DNA from: Mycoplasma tullyi
GTDB taxonomy: Bacteria; Bacillota_I; Bacilli_A; Mycoplasmatales; Mycoplasmoidaceae
Assembly: GCF_014068355.1 (NCBI RefSeq)
Contig: NZ_CP059674.1
Span: 62,001 to 126,000, forward strand
Reading direction: 5' to 3'
Length of the DNA stretch: 64,000 bases
Shown: positions 23,644 to 32,218 of the stretch, piece after piece
How positions within the stretch are numbered: position 1 is the stretch's first letter
How the letters are laid out: every line of letters starts with the position of its first letter
Notes under the pieces: model-generated
The model's database searches: none
What the model was told of the DNA's origin: nothing
Seen by the model: the letters and a program-made list of their open reading frames with translations, nothing else
Made by a program: the position numbers and the translations under genes

Positions 23644-24759
23644 ATGGATAGTGAAAATAAAAATTATTACGAAATATTAGGTGTTGACACTAAGGCATCT
23701 CAGAGCGATATTAAAAAAGCGTTTAGAAAACTCGCTAAAAAATACCACCCTGATGTCAGTGACGACCCCAAATCAGTCCAACTGTTTCAAAAGATCAATC
23801 AAGCTTATGAAGTCTTAAGTGATGAAAAATCACGTAGAGACTACGATGAGTTCGAACTAGATCTTTATGATAGTGAGGATGATGCAGAAGATTCAACCGA
23901 GTTTGTAGCTACTAAAGATGTCTTTAGTAAGATTTTTACAAACATCAGACCTGGTCAACAGGCAAATCAGAGTGCAAACAGACCATCTTCTGGTGCTCAA
24001 ACTAGTAACGCTCAAACTGCTCAGACTGCTGCTAAAGCAGATCCAAATACACCTAAAAATCTGTATACAATCTTAGGTGCTAACAAAAAAACTTCTCTTG
24101 ATGAATTAAAACGTTTGTATAGTATCTTGAAAATAAGATACTCAACTAGTCCAAAAACTGAAGCAAACGAATGAATCAAGAAAGAAATTAAATGTGCTTA
24201 TACAGTTTTATCTAACCACGAAAGTAAGGTTAAATACGATAAAACTGGTATTTTCACGTTTGAAGGAGTAAGTCATCTAGGTGGAGTTTTTTCACGAATC
24301 CGACATCTAGAAGAATTACAAAAAATTCAGAAAAAAGCTAAAACAACTTCTGAATCTACAGGAACACGTAAGGTTAACAATAAAAAAAGCACCACTCCTA
24401 ACGTGCCTTATAGTAACGTTAGAGATCGTGCTTATTCATATACAAAATTTAGTACCCCTCAAGCACAAAAACGATCGGCCTGACAAAATACCAACATTGA
24501 CATCAATGTTGATGATTATATTACCGACATTAATGCAGCAGATGACGAACTAAACTCACTGCGTCAAGAAGTGTTTAGTCAAAAACAAAAAAACGAAGAT
24601 AAAAACAAGCAAGATCCTAATGCTAAAAAACAAAATGCTTTAGCTAGATTTAAAGAAAATCATCCAGTTTTAAGTTCGGTGATCACTGGTCTGTCTATTT
24701 CAATTATTTTAACGATAATTATCGTTGTTATTATTGCTAAAATTGGTATAACTAATTAA
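23644..24759 (+). CDS. Membrane-anchored tandem J-domain protein
   Basis: 371 residues with two UGA Trp codons. Residues 6-70 form a canonical DnaJ domain with the HPD motif (H35-P36-D37) and RRDYDEF end, so it can stimulate DnaK. Residues 139-205 repeat the J-domain pattern ([24 protein letters not shown] to [16 protein letters not shown]) but the HPD position reads S-T-S, so this copy should not activate DnaK. No Gly/Phe or zinc-finger domain of full DnaJ is present. A C-terminal hydrophobic helix ([20 protein letters not shown], about 347-366) anchors the protein, probably facing the cytoplasm. It lies between lysS and a HugZ-like gene. Confidence 0.88.
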
Positions 24760-24780
24760 CGCAAAAAGATATAAAAAATA

Positions 24781-25530
24781 ATGAATAAACAAGATATTAT
24801 TGAACACGTAAATAACGATCATTTAGATACTTTAAATATCATCTATCGTCATTACGTAAAAAATGAAGAGATCAAATCAATTAAACTAATTGATTTGGAT
24901 TTAGATAAATTAACTGTTTTAGTTAATGATCAAACAGTAGAAATTCCTTATGAAAGAAAGGTCAAGGAATTAAGCGAGATTAAGTACGTAATGATTGAGA
25001 TGCACCAAAAAGCACAATACTTACTTAATCTTAATGATGTTCAAGAAGAATACAATGAGTTTTTTAAAAGCAACTTTAGAAGTATTCATTTAGCAACTAG
25101 AAACAAAGACAACGAACTAGCATGTAGTTCAACGGTGTTGTATCGTAAAGGTGACCGATTATATGTTTATTTAGCAAAGGTTGCTAAGCATTATGAAAAC
25201 ATTCGATTTAACAATCAAAATTTAGGGGTTTTATTGATTGAAAATAGTGCTGATGATAAATCTGAATATTTAAGAAAAACAGCGCAATATTTGGCAGATT
25301 TTGAACAAATTGATGATCAAAATTTAGTTAATGAATTACTAGATAATTTGGCACAAAATCCAGTGGAAGCTAGAACTGCTAATATGCTTAAAAAGTTTGT
25401 TGGATTTGTACTATTCGAAGTTAAACTAAAAAAAGGTCGTGTGAATCTTGGATTTGGTAAGGCATATGATGTTGTGGATCATAAGTTAGTACCAATTGAA
25501 ATGAAAGAAGAACACAGAATGGTTGATTAA
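24781..25530 (+). CDS. HugZ-like protein (DUF2470 + split-barrel flavin/heme-binding fold)
   Basis: 249 residues. The first 75 resemble the DUF2470 domain of HugZ-type proteins (EHVNNDHLDTLNIIYRHYV), where the His/Asp-containing start is typical. Residues about 85-245 fit the pyridoxamine-phosphate-oxidase-like split barrel (IHLATRNKDNELACSSTVLY, then RLYVYLAKVAKHYENIRFN, and FVGFVLFEVKLKKGRVNLGFGKAY). HugZ members bind or degrade heme; whether this one uses heme, flavin or neither cannot be told. The gap to the J-domain gene is 21 nt, so the two are likely co-transcribed; a terminator follows. Confidence 0.8.
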   Translation: MNKQDIIEHVNNDHLDTLNIIYRHYVKNEEIKSIKLIDLDLDKLTVLVNDQTVEIPYERKVKELSEIKYVMIEMHQKAQYLLNLNDVQEEYNEFFKSNFRSIHLATRNKDNELACSSTVLYRKGDRLYVYLAKVAKHYENIRFNNQNLGVLLIENSADDKSEYLRKTAQYLADFEQIDDQNLVNELLDNLAQNPVEARTANMLKKFVGFVLFEVKLKKGRVNLGFGKAYDVVDHKLVPIEMKEEHRMVD

Positions 25531-25548
25531 CCATTTGGCAGATAATAA

Positions 25549-25580
25549 AAAAATATCCCTTATATTGGGATATTTTTTTA
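25549..25580 (+). terminator. Terminator after the HugZ-like gene
   Basis: An 11-bp stem (25549-25559 with 25567-25577) with a 7-nt loop and a T-rich tail on the plus strand. Confidence 0.85.
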
Positions 25581-25612
25581 TTTAAATTTTTGAAAGGATA
25601 TGAAAAAGTAAG

Positions 25613-25635
25613 ATAAAAACAAGGTAAAAACCTTG
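25613..25635 (-). terminator. Terminator of the alcohol dehydrogenase gene
   Basis: CAAGGT at 25620-25625 pairs with ACCTTG at 25630-25635 around a short A/T loop; read on the minus strand it is followed by a T-rich tail. The stem is short, so the call is moderate. Confidence 0.6.
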
Positions 25636-25663
25636 CTTTTGTTATCGTTTGTTGTTTTGGAAA

Positions 25664-26758
25664 TTATTCCATCTTAACAGCGATCTTAAGAACGCCATCA
25701 CCACGACTTTGGAATAAATCGTAAGCTTCTACGATTTGATCGAATTTGTATTCGTGAGTAACTAACTTAGATACGTCGATTCTCTTTTCTTCGATTAATT
25801 TAATTAAACGACGCATTCTTTCAGCACCACCAGGACATAGAGACGTTTTAATAGTGTGGTCACCTAAACCAGCCGCAAATGATTCTAATGGAATTACTAA
25901 GTCTTGAGAATAAACACCGATTGAAGATAATGTACCACCTGGTCTTAATGATTTAAGACAAGTTTGGAAAGTAGCATTAAGTCCTAAACATTCAACAGAA
26001 GCATCACACAGTCTTCCGTTAGTAATTCTCTTGATAGCTTCCATAACATCTTCTTTAGCAAAGTTAATTGTGTGAGTTGCACCTAATTCTTTAGCCATTC
26101 TTAATCTGTTTTCATCACCATCAACAGCAATAATAGTAGCAGCACCTAATAGTTTAGCACCGATTGTAGCACATAGACCAATTGGTCCTTGAGCAACTAA
26201 TAAAACAGTATCACCTAATTTAATTTGAGCATTTTCTGAACCTTTAATACCAGTTGATAAGATATCAGGACATAAAATAACTTGGTTATCAGTTAGTGAT
26301 TCAGGGATTTTAGCAACATTAGCCATTGCATTTTTAACTAATACGTATTCAGCTTGACAACCATCTTCGATGTTACCAAACTTTCATCCACCAGTGGCTT
26401 TATAACCATAAGTTTCATCCATACCGTCTTGACTTGATTGACCGTATTGACAAGCTGCTGAGTGTCCAGATGGAGTAATAGCACCAGCTAGTACTCTTTC
26501 ACCAAGTTCAAAACCTTTAACATTAGCACCATAAGCTGCAACTGTACCAACAGCTTCGTGACCAATAGTTAAGTTTGGAGCAACTGGATATTCACCTTTA
26601 CGAATGTGAATGTCAGTTCCACAGATTGTTGTAGTTGTAACCTTGATTAATAGATCGTTTGGTCCAACAACAGGAACAGGTTTTTTAACAATAGCAATTT
26701 TTTCTTTTTCAACAAAAACTAACGCCTTCATTTCTTTAGGTAAGTTAATTGATTTCAT
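25664..26758 (-). CDS. adh: Zinc-dependent (secondary) alcohol dehydrogenase
   Basis: A 364-residue medium-chain dehydrogenase interconverting alcohols and aldehydes or ketones. The catalytic zinc ligands are C46 (ICGTDIH), H67 (GHEAVG) and D165 (CPDILSTG). The Asp ligand and the end SLCPGGAERMRRLI with KLVTHEYKFD match the clostridial/Thermoanaerobacter secondary ADH subfamily. The four-cysteine structural zinc site is absent, as in that subfamily. The nucleotide site reads AVDGDENRL where the NADP-specific enzymes have G-S-R, which suggests NAD rather than NADP. One UGA Trp. AAGGAG precedes the ATG. Divergent from a ZIP transporter. Confidence 0.93.
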
Positions 26759-26769
26759 ATTTTTTCTCC

Positions 26770-26784
26770 TTGAATAGCATTCAA
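26770..26784. promoter_or_regulatory. Palindrome in the adh leader, possible operator
   Basis: TTGAATAGCATTCAA, a perfect 6-3-6 inverted repeat just upstream of the adh ribosome-binding site. A near-identical copy is at 27051-27065 in front of the divergent ZIP gene. Confidence 0.5.
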
Positions 26785-26934
26785 GTTCAATAATGAACTA
26801 GCTATTTAAGAGTACTTTTAACTAATAATTTTTAACGAATTAAATTAATTAGAATAACACACTTTATTATTTTTATCTTAAAAATGCATTTTTTACAGCC
26901 ATTTTATACGAATAACGTTTTAAGATCATGCTAC

Positions 26935-26975
26935 GGTAATTTTTTGTGCCTTTTTCCTATAAAGGAAAAATTACC
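26935..26975. repeat. Long inverted repeat in the adh-ZIP divergent region
   Basis: GGTAATTTTT (26935-26944) pairs with 26966-26975, and inside it CCTTT (26949-26953) pairs with AAAGG (26961-26965). No T tail follows in either direction. It may be a cruciform-type operator or an insulating hairpin. Confidence 0.45.
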
Positions 26976-27040
26976 TAAAAAACAAAAGGGTCATTATGGT
27001 TCTTTATTTAAAATTTTTATAAATAAGACAAAAAACTGTG

Positions 27041-27065
27041 TATAATTATTTTCAATAGCATTCAA
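27041..27065 (+). promoter_or_regulatory. Promoter and candidate operator of the ZIP gene
   Basis: TATAAT at 27041-27046, then TTCAATAGCATTCAA at 27051-27065 covering the expected transcription start. The 15-mer differs by one base from the perfect palindrome in front of adh. The leader would be about 20 nt with no Shine-Dalgarno sequence. Confidence 0.55.
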
Positions 27066-27074
27066 AAAAATTTA

Positions 27075-28187
27075 ATGAACAATATCTTTATTACGCCCCA
27101 AGCAGTGGGCGACAATACAAATCTCGCGATATTTGTTAACTTATTAATTTATATTGCGTTTTTACTAACAGTTCCAACCCTGTTAATCTTTTGTTTAACT
27201 TTTATTAAACCTAAGTTAAAACAAAACCAAATGTTTAATCTTTATGCATTTTCATCTGCATTGTTATTAAGTATTGGTACCGTAGGTTTATTATTTGAAG
27301 CAACTGAAGGTGCAACTGGGTTTGTTAACAACACCTTAAGAAGTTATAGTGAAACAAATCAAACTCTAATTAAGATTGCCATCATTGTTGGAGGAGCAAT
27401 CTTAGGATTAACTTTAGTTATCTCATTTAGATTCTTATACATTCACTTTACCAAACAAGATCACTGTAATCACACCCACGATCATTCATTACACATCATG
27501 AATGAGGGTGAAGATCTTCATCATAAGATGAAAGAACACAAACCTAATATTAAAGCTGCTTGGTTAGTGATCATCTTGTTATTATCTCACCGTGCAATTG
27601 ATGGTTTTATTTTAGGGGGAACAGTTTCTTTATTAACACTAGATCCTACTCAAATCAATCTTGGTTTTATAATTACATTTAATCTTCACATTCTTGTTGA
27701 AGTTGTGATTATTCACTACCGTCAGATCCAATATGGTGAAAGAAGATTTAAAGCTGCGCTTCACAACTTCTACACAACATTACTAATTATCCCGATTATG
27801 ATAATTGGGGCTTATTTAAACCGTTTCTTAAGAAACGTTGGTTGAATCATTCCATTAGTTAATGCAAGTGGTGGGGTGATTATCACGTTCTTAGCAGTAA
27901 TTGAATTAGTGCCCGAATTTATTCATAACCGTTCAATGAAAACTTCAGATTGATACAAGATGTTAATTTCGTTTGCGTTTGGTTTAGTGTTTGCAATCTT
28001 AATCTTGTCTATACACAATGCTTCTCATGCTGAACACGATCACGGTGCCATGATGGGTCATGATCATGACCATGATCATGAACACGGAATGATGGGAATG
28101 ATGGATCACGACCATGACCATGATCATGAACCAGTGATGCATCTAATTAGACAAGCAAAGAATTTATTGCTTTTCCAATTTAAATAG
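27075..28187 (+). CDS. ZIP-family metal transporter with His-rich loops
   Basis: 370 residues with about eight membrane segments, as expected for ZIP proteins that import zinc or other divalent metals. TM4 carries SHRAIDGFILGG and TM5 carries NLHILVEVVIIHY, the positions of the family's metal-binding His/Glu/Asp residues; TM7 has AVIELVPEFIH. The cytoplasmic loop after TM3 is His-rich (DHCNHTHDHSLH, residues 129-140) and the C-terminal tail contains repeated HDHDHDHEH (about 318-350), typical metal sensors or buffers. UGA Trp codons are used. The 3' end overlaps the convergent gene by 24 bp. Confidence 0.88.
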
Positions 28188-28979
28188 GTCTTTATATTTT
28201 TTATTTAGTTTGAAAAAAGTTAAAGGGTTTCAACCACTTCCTTTTAAATAAGACATCTTGCGATGGATAGAAAACTGGACATCTCTTTTAACAATTCGTT
28301 TAACGAATTCTAGGTTGTTTTCAAAATAATATCAAAGATATTCTTGATGATTCTTTTCAATCATCTTGTTTAAGAACTCAAGGTTTTGATCTTCAAGATC
28401 AACCTTGTATCTTCTTAATTTGGCATCAAACAATTCAGGTTCGCTAACTGAAGTTAACGACTTAATATATTGATAAGAACCATCTTGATCTAAGTGTTGA
28501 AACAAAAGATCAAAATAAGCTGATTCAGAATAAGGTGAAACACTTAAAGGATTTATATCCTTTTTATAAAAGACCGTATTAACAAAATCTAGGTTTTCAC
28601 AAACCAGATTTTTTAATTTAACGGGTTTATAGACCTTTTGATAACGTTTTAGATTTCAAAAATATAATTTCTTCTCAACTAGATTTTGTTTTAAGACACT
28701 AACAAACGCTTCATCAAGTTCGTTTCTAACATCAAAAATATAATAAAAATCCGTGGTTATTAAATTCTCTTTAAAAAGATAATTTAATGCATTCGACAAA
28801 TTCTCAAACTTTTGTTTGTGAACTATACTTGGATCTAAATTGTTTTTTTCAACAATATCGTTAGTTAGATCAACTGATTGATCTAATAAAACTATCAGTT
28901 TCTCATTTTTTAAATAATCTAATGTTCGTTGTAAATTGTTCCCACAATTTCTTAAATACAAAATTGTCGTTAGTGCCAT
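28164..28979 (-). CDS. Uncharacterised protein, weak glycosyltransferase-like N-terminus
   Basis: 271 residues, read through UGA Trp codons. The opening (TTILYLRNCGNNLQRTLDYL, later FYYIFDVRNELDEAF) loosely recalls the first strand-helix and the DxD region of GT-A family 2 glycosyltransferases, but the usual nucleotide-binding residues are not clearly conserved. The rest is hydrophilic with many Asn, Lys, Tyr and Leu. There is no signal peptide or membrane helix. It is divergent from ptsI and its 3' end overlaps the ZIP gene. Function not assigned. Confidence 0.7.
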
Positions 28980-29015
28980 TTATATTCGTTCATTTTCGAT
29001 TATTTTAGCTTAAAA

Positions 29016-29021
29016 TATAAT
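29016..29021 (+). promoter_or_regulatory. Putative -10 of ptsI
   Basis: TATAAT 45 nt upstream of the ptsI ATG in the 86-bp divergent gap. Confidence 0.5.
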
Positions 29022-29065
29022 AAAAATAATAACACTATCTATTAGTTTAAAAATACATTTTTAAT

Positions 29066-30802
29066 ATGAATAAATACGAAGGTATTGGTGCTTCAAACGG
29101 AGTAGCGATAGCTAAGGCTTACGTGCTTAAGGCTCCGATTTTTGATTTTGACAACAACAAGATTCAACCAACTGAAGTAGAAAATACAATTACAAAGATT
29201 AAGCAAGCTTTTGATAAAACATCAGAACAATTAAGAGAGTTAAAAACGATCGCATTAAAAAATTTAGGTGAAGAAATTGCGATCGTTTTTGATGGCCACA
29301 TTAACATAGTTAATGACCCGATGCTGTTTGATCAGATTTCAAATGAAGTTAAAGAAAATTTGGCAAACGCACCAACTGCAGTTGCTAAAATCTATGATCA
29401 AACTAAAGCAATGTTTGAAGGAATTGATGATGCTTATCTAAAAGAAAGAGCTTCTGATATTGGTGATGTTAAAAAACGAATCTTATCTAACTTGTTAAAT
29501 GTTGCTCTACCTGATCTATTAGCGATTAATGAAGAAGTAATCATTATTGCTGATGATTTAACACCATCTGAAACTTCGTTATTAAATAAAGAATACGTTA
29601 AGGGGTTTGCTACTAATATTGGGGGAAGAACCTCTCACTCTGCTATTATGGCAAGAACGTTGGAAATCCCAGCAGTATTAAGTTTAAAAAATATTACTGA
29701 AACACTTAAGCATGATCAATTGATCTGTATTGATGGAACTAAAGGTGTTGTTTATAGTGATTTAAGTGAAGCTGATATTAGCAATCTTAAACAAGAACAA
29801 GAAAAGTATAACGAAAGCCAAGCTAAGCTTAAGAAGTACTTAGCTCCAAAAGCAGTTACATTAGATGGTCATGAAGTAGTTGTGGCTGTTAATATTGGTA
29901 AACCAGCTGACCTATTAAAAGGTAATGAATATGGTGCTAAGGGTGTGGGATTATTTAGAACTGAGTTCTTATACATGGATTCAGCAAACTGACCAGATGA
30001 AGAAACCCAATTTAATGCTTACAAGCAAGCATTAGATTATGCTAATAATGAAACTGTTATTATTAGAACACTTGATATTGGTGGGGATAAGAAATTAAAT
30101 TATTACACATTCCCAGAAGAAATGAACCCATTCTTAGGGTTTAGAGCGATTAGATTTACCAATCAAAACCCTGATATTTTTAAATCTCAATTAAGAGCAT
30201 TATTACGTGCTTCTAAATTTGGAAGTTTAGGAATCATGTTCCCAATGATAGCTAATCTAGATGAGTTATTAAAAGCTAAAGAGATTCTAGAAGAAGCTAA
30301 AAAAGAATTAGATCAACGTAACGTTGAATATGGAAAGCCATTAGTGGGAATTATGATTGAAATCCCATCAGCTGCTGTGATGAGTGATGTGTTAGCTAAA
30401 TACGTTGATTTCTTCTCGATCGGAACCAACGATATGATCCAATATTCATTTGCAGTGGATCGAATGTCTAAAGAAGTTAACTATTTATACCAACCACTAA
30501 ACCCAGCTTTATTAAGAATTGTTAAGATGACAATTGATGGTGGATTAAAACACAAGGTGTGAACTGGGATGTGTGGTGAGATGGCAGGAGAACCACTAGC
30601 TATCCCAATTCTATTAGGAATGGGACTAAAAGAATTCTCAATGTCAGCATCATCAATGCTTAAGGCTAAAGAATTGATAAACAACCTGAAATATTCTGAT
30701 TGTCAAGAATTAGTTAACCAAGTAATCGATCTTGAAAATCAAGAAGAAGTGACTACAAAAGTCAAGGAATTTTTAGCTAAAAACAACCTTAGTGTTGCCT
30801 AG
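29066..30802 (+). CDS. ptsI: PTS enzyme I (phosphoenolpyruvate-protein phosphotransferase)
   Basis: A 578-residue cytoplasmic enzyme that takes phosphate from PEP and passes it to HPr to drive sugar uptake. The phosphorylated histidine is H191 in GGRTSHSAIMART; the PEP-binding domain shows TLDIGGDKKL, NPFLGFRAIR and SIGTNDMIQYSFAVDR, and the catalytic Cys is C503 in GMCGEMAGEP. Full length, two UGA Trp codons. Followed within 90 nt by a sigma-like gene, the same neighbour order I recall as MG429-MG428 in M. genitalium. Confidence 0.97.
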
Positions 30803-30840
30803 TAAAATAAGCTAAAAACTAGATAACAATAATCTTTGGT

Positions 30841-30896
30841 ATTAATCATAATTATCTTGTTGAATTTAAAGTTAGCAACAAGAAATTATGATTAAT
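30841..30896 (+). promoter_or_regulatory. Long hairpin enclosing the start codon of the sigma-like gene
   Basis: A perfect 13-bp stem (30841-30853 with 30884-30896) stacked, across a 2x1 internal loop, on a perfect 7-bp stem (30856-30862 with 30876-30882), with a 13-nt loop. The ATG of the downstream gene (30888-30890) is in the 3' arm. There is no T run, so it is not a normal ptsI terminator. It is best explained as a translation-blocking leader, possibly temperature- or ligand-responsive. Confidence 0.65.
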
Positions 30897-31433
30897 TTAT
30901 TAGACTTAAACAAAGTTATCGACAAATACTATTGATACGCATTCAAAGTAGCTAGTAAAGTATTTTATAACTACTACTCTTCTTTACCTTTTGAATCATC
31001 TGATTTGCATCAGATCTCAGCGCTTGCCATCATGGATGGCTATAATCGTTTTGATTCTAAAAAAAATGACAATTTTGATGGATACATCAAAAAGTATGTT
31101 TCTTTATATATTATTAGTACTTTCAAAAAAGAAACAACCAATAAAAGAAAGTTACTTAATAACAGTTCAGAAAAAGATAATACCGCACCAATCTGTCACA
31201 AGACTCCTGAGTATTATCTAAAGTTAGATGAACTAAGGAGTGAAATCAAAAAAGTCCTAAACAAGTTTAGGCCTAATCAACGCAAAATGATTATTGAGTT
31301 TTTACAAGGTAGTCGGATCTGTGATATCGTTAAAGAATTTAAAACCAACAAGCACAAAGTAAGTTATGTGATCAGTAAATTTAAAAATGAAATCATTAAA
31401 AATGATTTAATAAGTAGCAGTATAAATTATTAA
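30888..31433 (+). CDS. Small sigma-factor-like regulator (MG428-like)
   Basis: 181 residues. The N-terminal half looks like sigma-70 region 2 (YYSSLPFESSDLHQISALAI, then a conserved aromatic-rich block FDGYIKKYVSLYIISTFKKE). The C-terminal half has a region-4-like helix-turn-helix (RPNQRKMIIEFLQGSRICDI, then EFKTNKHKVSYVISKF). In M. genitalium the gene next to ptsI is MG428, reported as an alternative sigma factor that switches on recombination of adhesin genes; location, size and layout here agree. One UGA Trp (codon 16) hides the true start from a standard-code reading. No Shine-Dalgarno sequence; the start lies in a hairpin. Identification rests on synteny plus fold-like pattern, not a search. 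Confidence 0.72.
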
Positions 31434-31761
31434 TAAACTCGATTACAATAAAAAGTGATCTATGAAAAGCTAGCGATGATTAGTTTGATTGGCTAATTGG
31501 TAATAAAATTACTAATGATCAGTAGTTATTATCTAGTTTTTAGCAAGTAACAAATTTACTAAAAACGGTTTTTGTGTAATTGTTAAGTAATTATGTAGCA
31601 ATTATTGAACCCATTAGTAAATAATAAAAGCTACTTAGTACGGTTTAATTAATTATTTAAGGTCAATAGTAGATTATCTTGATTGGTCACAGAATCCGGG
31701 GTCTTTGATCAGCTAGGATCGTTAAATACATATTAAAAATAGGGAACGCGTCCCTATTTTT
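31434..31761 (+). ncRNA. Structured untranslated region, candidate small RNA
   Basis: About 330 nt without any ORF over 20 codons. Several inverted repeats are visible: ATTAG/CTAAT near 31479-31496, a long near-perfect hairpin at 31548-31585 (TAACAA arms outside, AAAAAC/GTTTTT inside), AATTG/CAATT near 31578-31603, and a terminator at the end. It could be a structured 3' UTR of the sigma-like gene, or an independent RNA. It does not carry the RNase P, tmRNA or T-box signatures I know. Confidence 0.4.
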
Positions 31762-31767
31762 TCTTTT
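31735..31767 (+). terminator. Terminator upstream of rpsO
   Basis: A perfect 11-bp stem (31735-31745 with 31751-31761), 5-nt GC-containing loop and a T-rich tail. It separates the sigma-like transcript from the rpsO promoter. Confidence 0.9.
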
Positions 31768-31794
31768 TTGTAGATTTTTAGCTATTTTGGTTAG

Positions 31795-31821
31795 TTGTCA
31801 AATCTAAATGTGTGATATAAT
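31795..31821 (+). promoter_or_regulatory. rpsO promoter
   Basis: TTGTCA (31795-31800) and an extended -10 TGATATAAT (31813-31821), spacer 15. It lies 44 nt before the rpsO ATG, just after the preceding terminator. Confidence 0.65.
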
Positions 31822-31864
31822 TTTAATGATGTTCTCAATATCAACAATTTTTTCGGAGTAATAA

Positions 31865-32137
31865 ATGGCATTATCAAAAGATAAAAAGACTGAAATCATC
31901 AAGAAGTTCCAAAAAAATGACGCAGATGTTGGCAGTGTTTTTGTTCAAGTAGCTGTTTTAACAGAAGAAATTAAGTCATTAACAGAACACCTACTTAAGA
32001 ACAAAAAAGACTTCATTTCAAAGCGTGGTCTTTATACAAAAGTTTCAAAACGTAAGAACTTATTAAATTACTTAAAACGAAACGATTTGAACGCTTATAG
32101 AAACTTGATTTCAGAACTAGAATTAAGACATTCTTAA
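31865..32137 (+). CDS. rpsO: Ribosomal protein S15 (uS15)
   Basis: A 90-residue primary binder of the 16S central domain. Four-helix pattern with EIIKKFQKNDADVGSVFVQV, TEEIKSLTEHLLKNKKD and RKNLLNYLKRND, matching the family. Normal length. Preceded by CGGAG as ribosome-binding site; followed by a strong terminator. Confidence 0.97.
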   Translation: MALSKDKKTEIIKKFQKNDADVGSVFVQVAVLTEEIKSLTEHLLKNKKDFISKRGLYTKVSKRKNLLNYLKRNDLNAYRNLISELELRHS

Positions 32138-32157
32138 TTTACTGATAAAGAGAAAAA

Positions 32158-32183
32158 GCACACAAATTTGTGTGCCTTTTTTG
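32158..32183 (+). terminator. Terminator after rpsO
   Basis: A perfect 9-bp palindrome (32158-32166 with 32167-32175) extended by A/T pairs, then a T6 run. Confidence 0.8.
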
Positions 32184-32218
32184 TTTTTATTGATATATTC
32201 ATATTAATTATTAACAAT

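Noticed and set aside
31660-31760. RNase P RNA or tmRNA (ACAGAATCCGGGG stretch)
   Set aside because: Resembles the ACAGAA element of RNase P, but the other conserved blocks (GAGGAAAGTCC and the central core) are missing, and no tmRNA tag or acceptor stem was found.
32168-32218. Upstream ATG for the RNase J-like gene
   Set aside because: It lies within the rpsO terminator and would add a hydrophobic stretch absent from the family.
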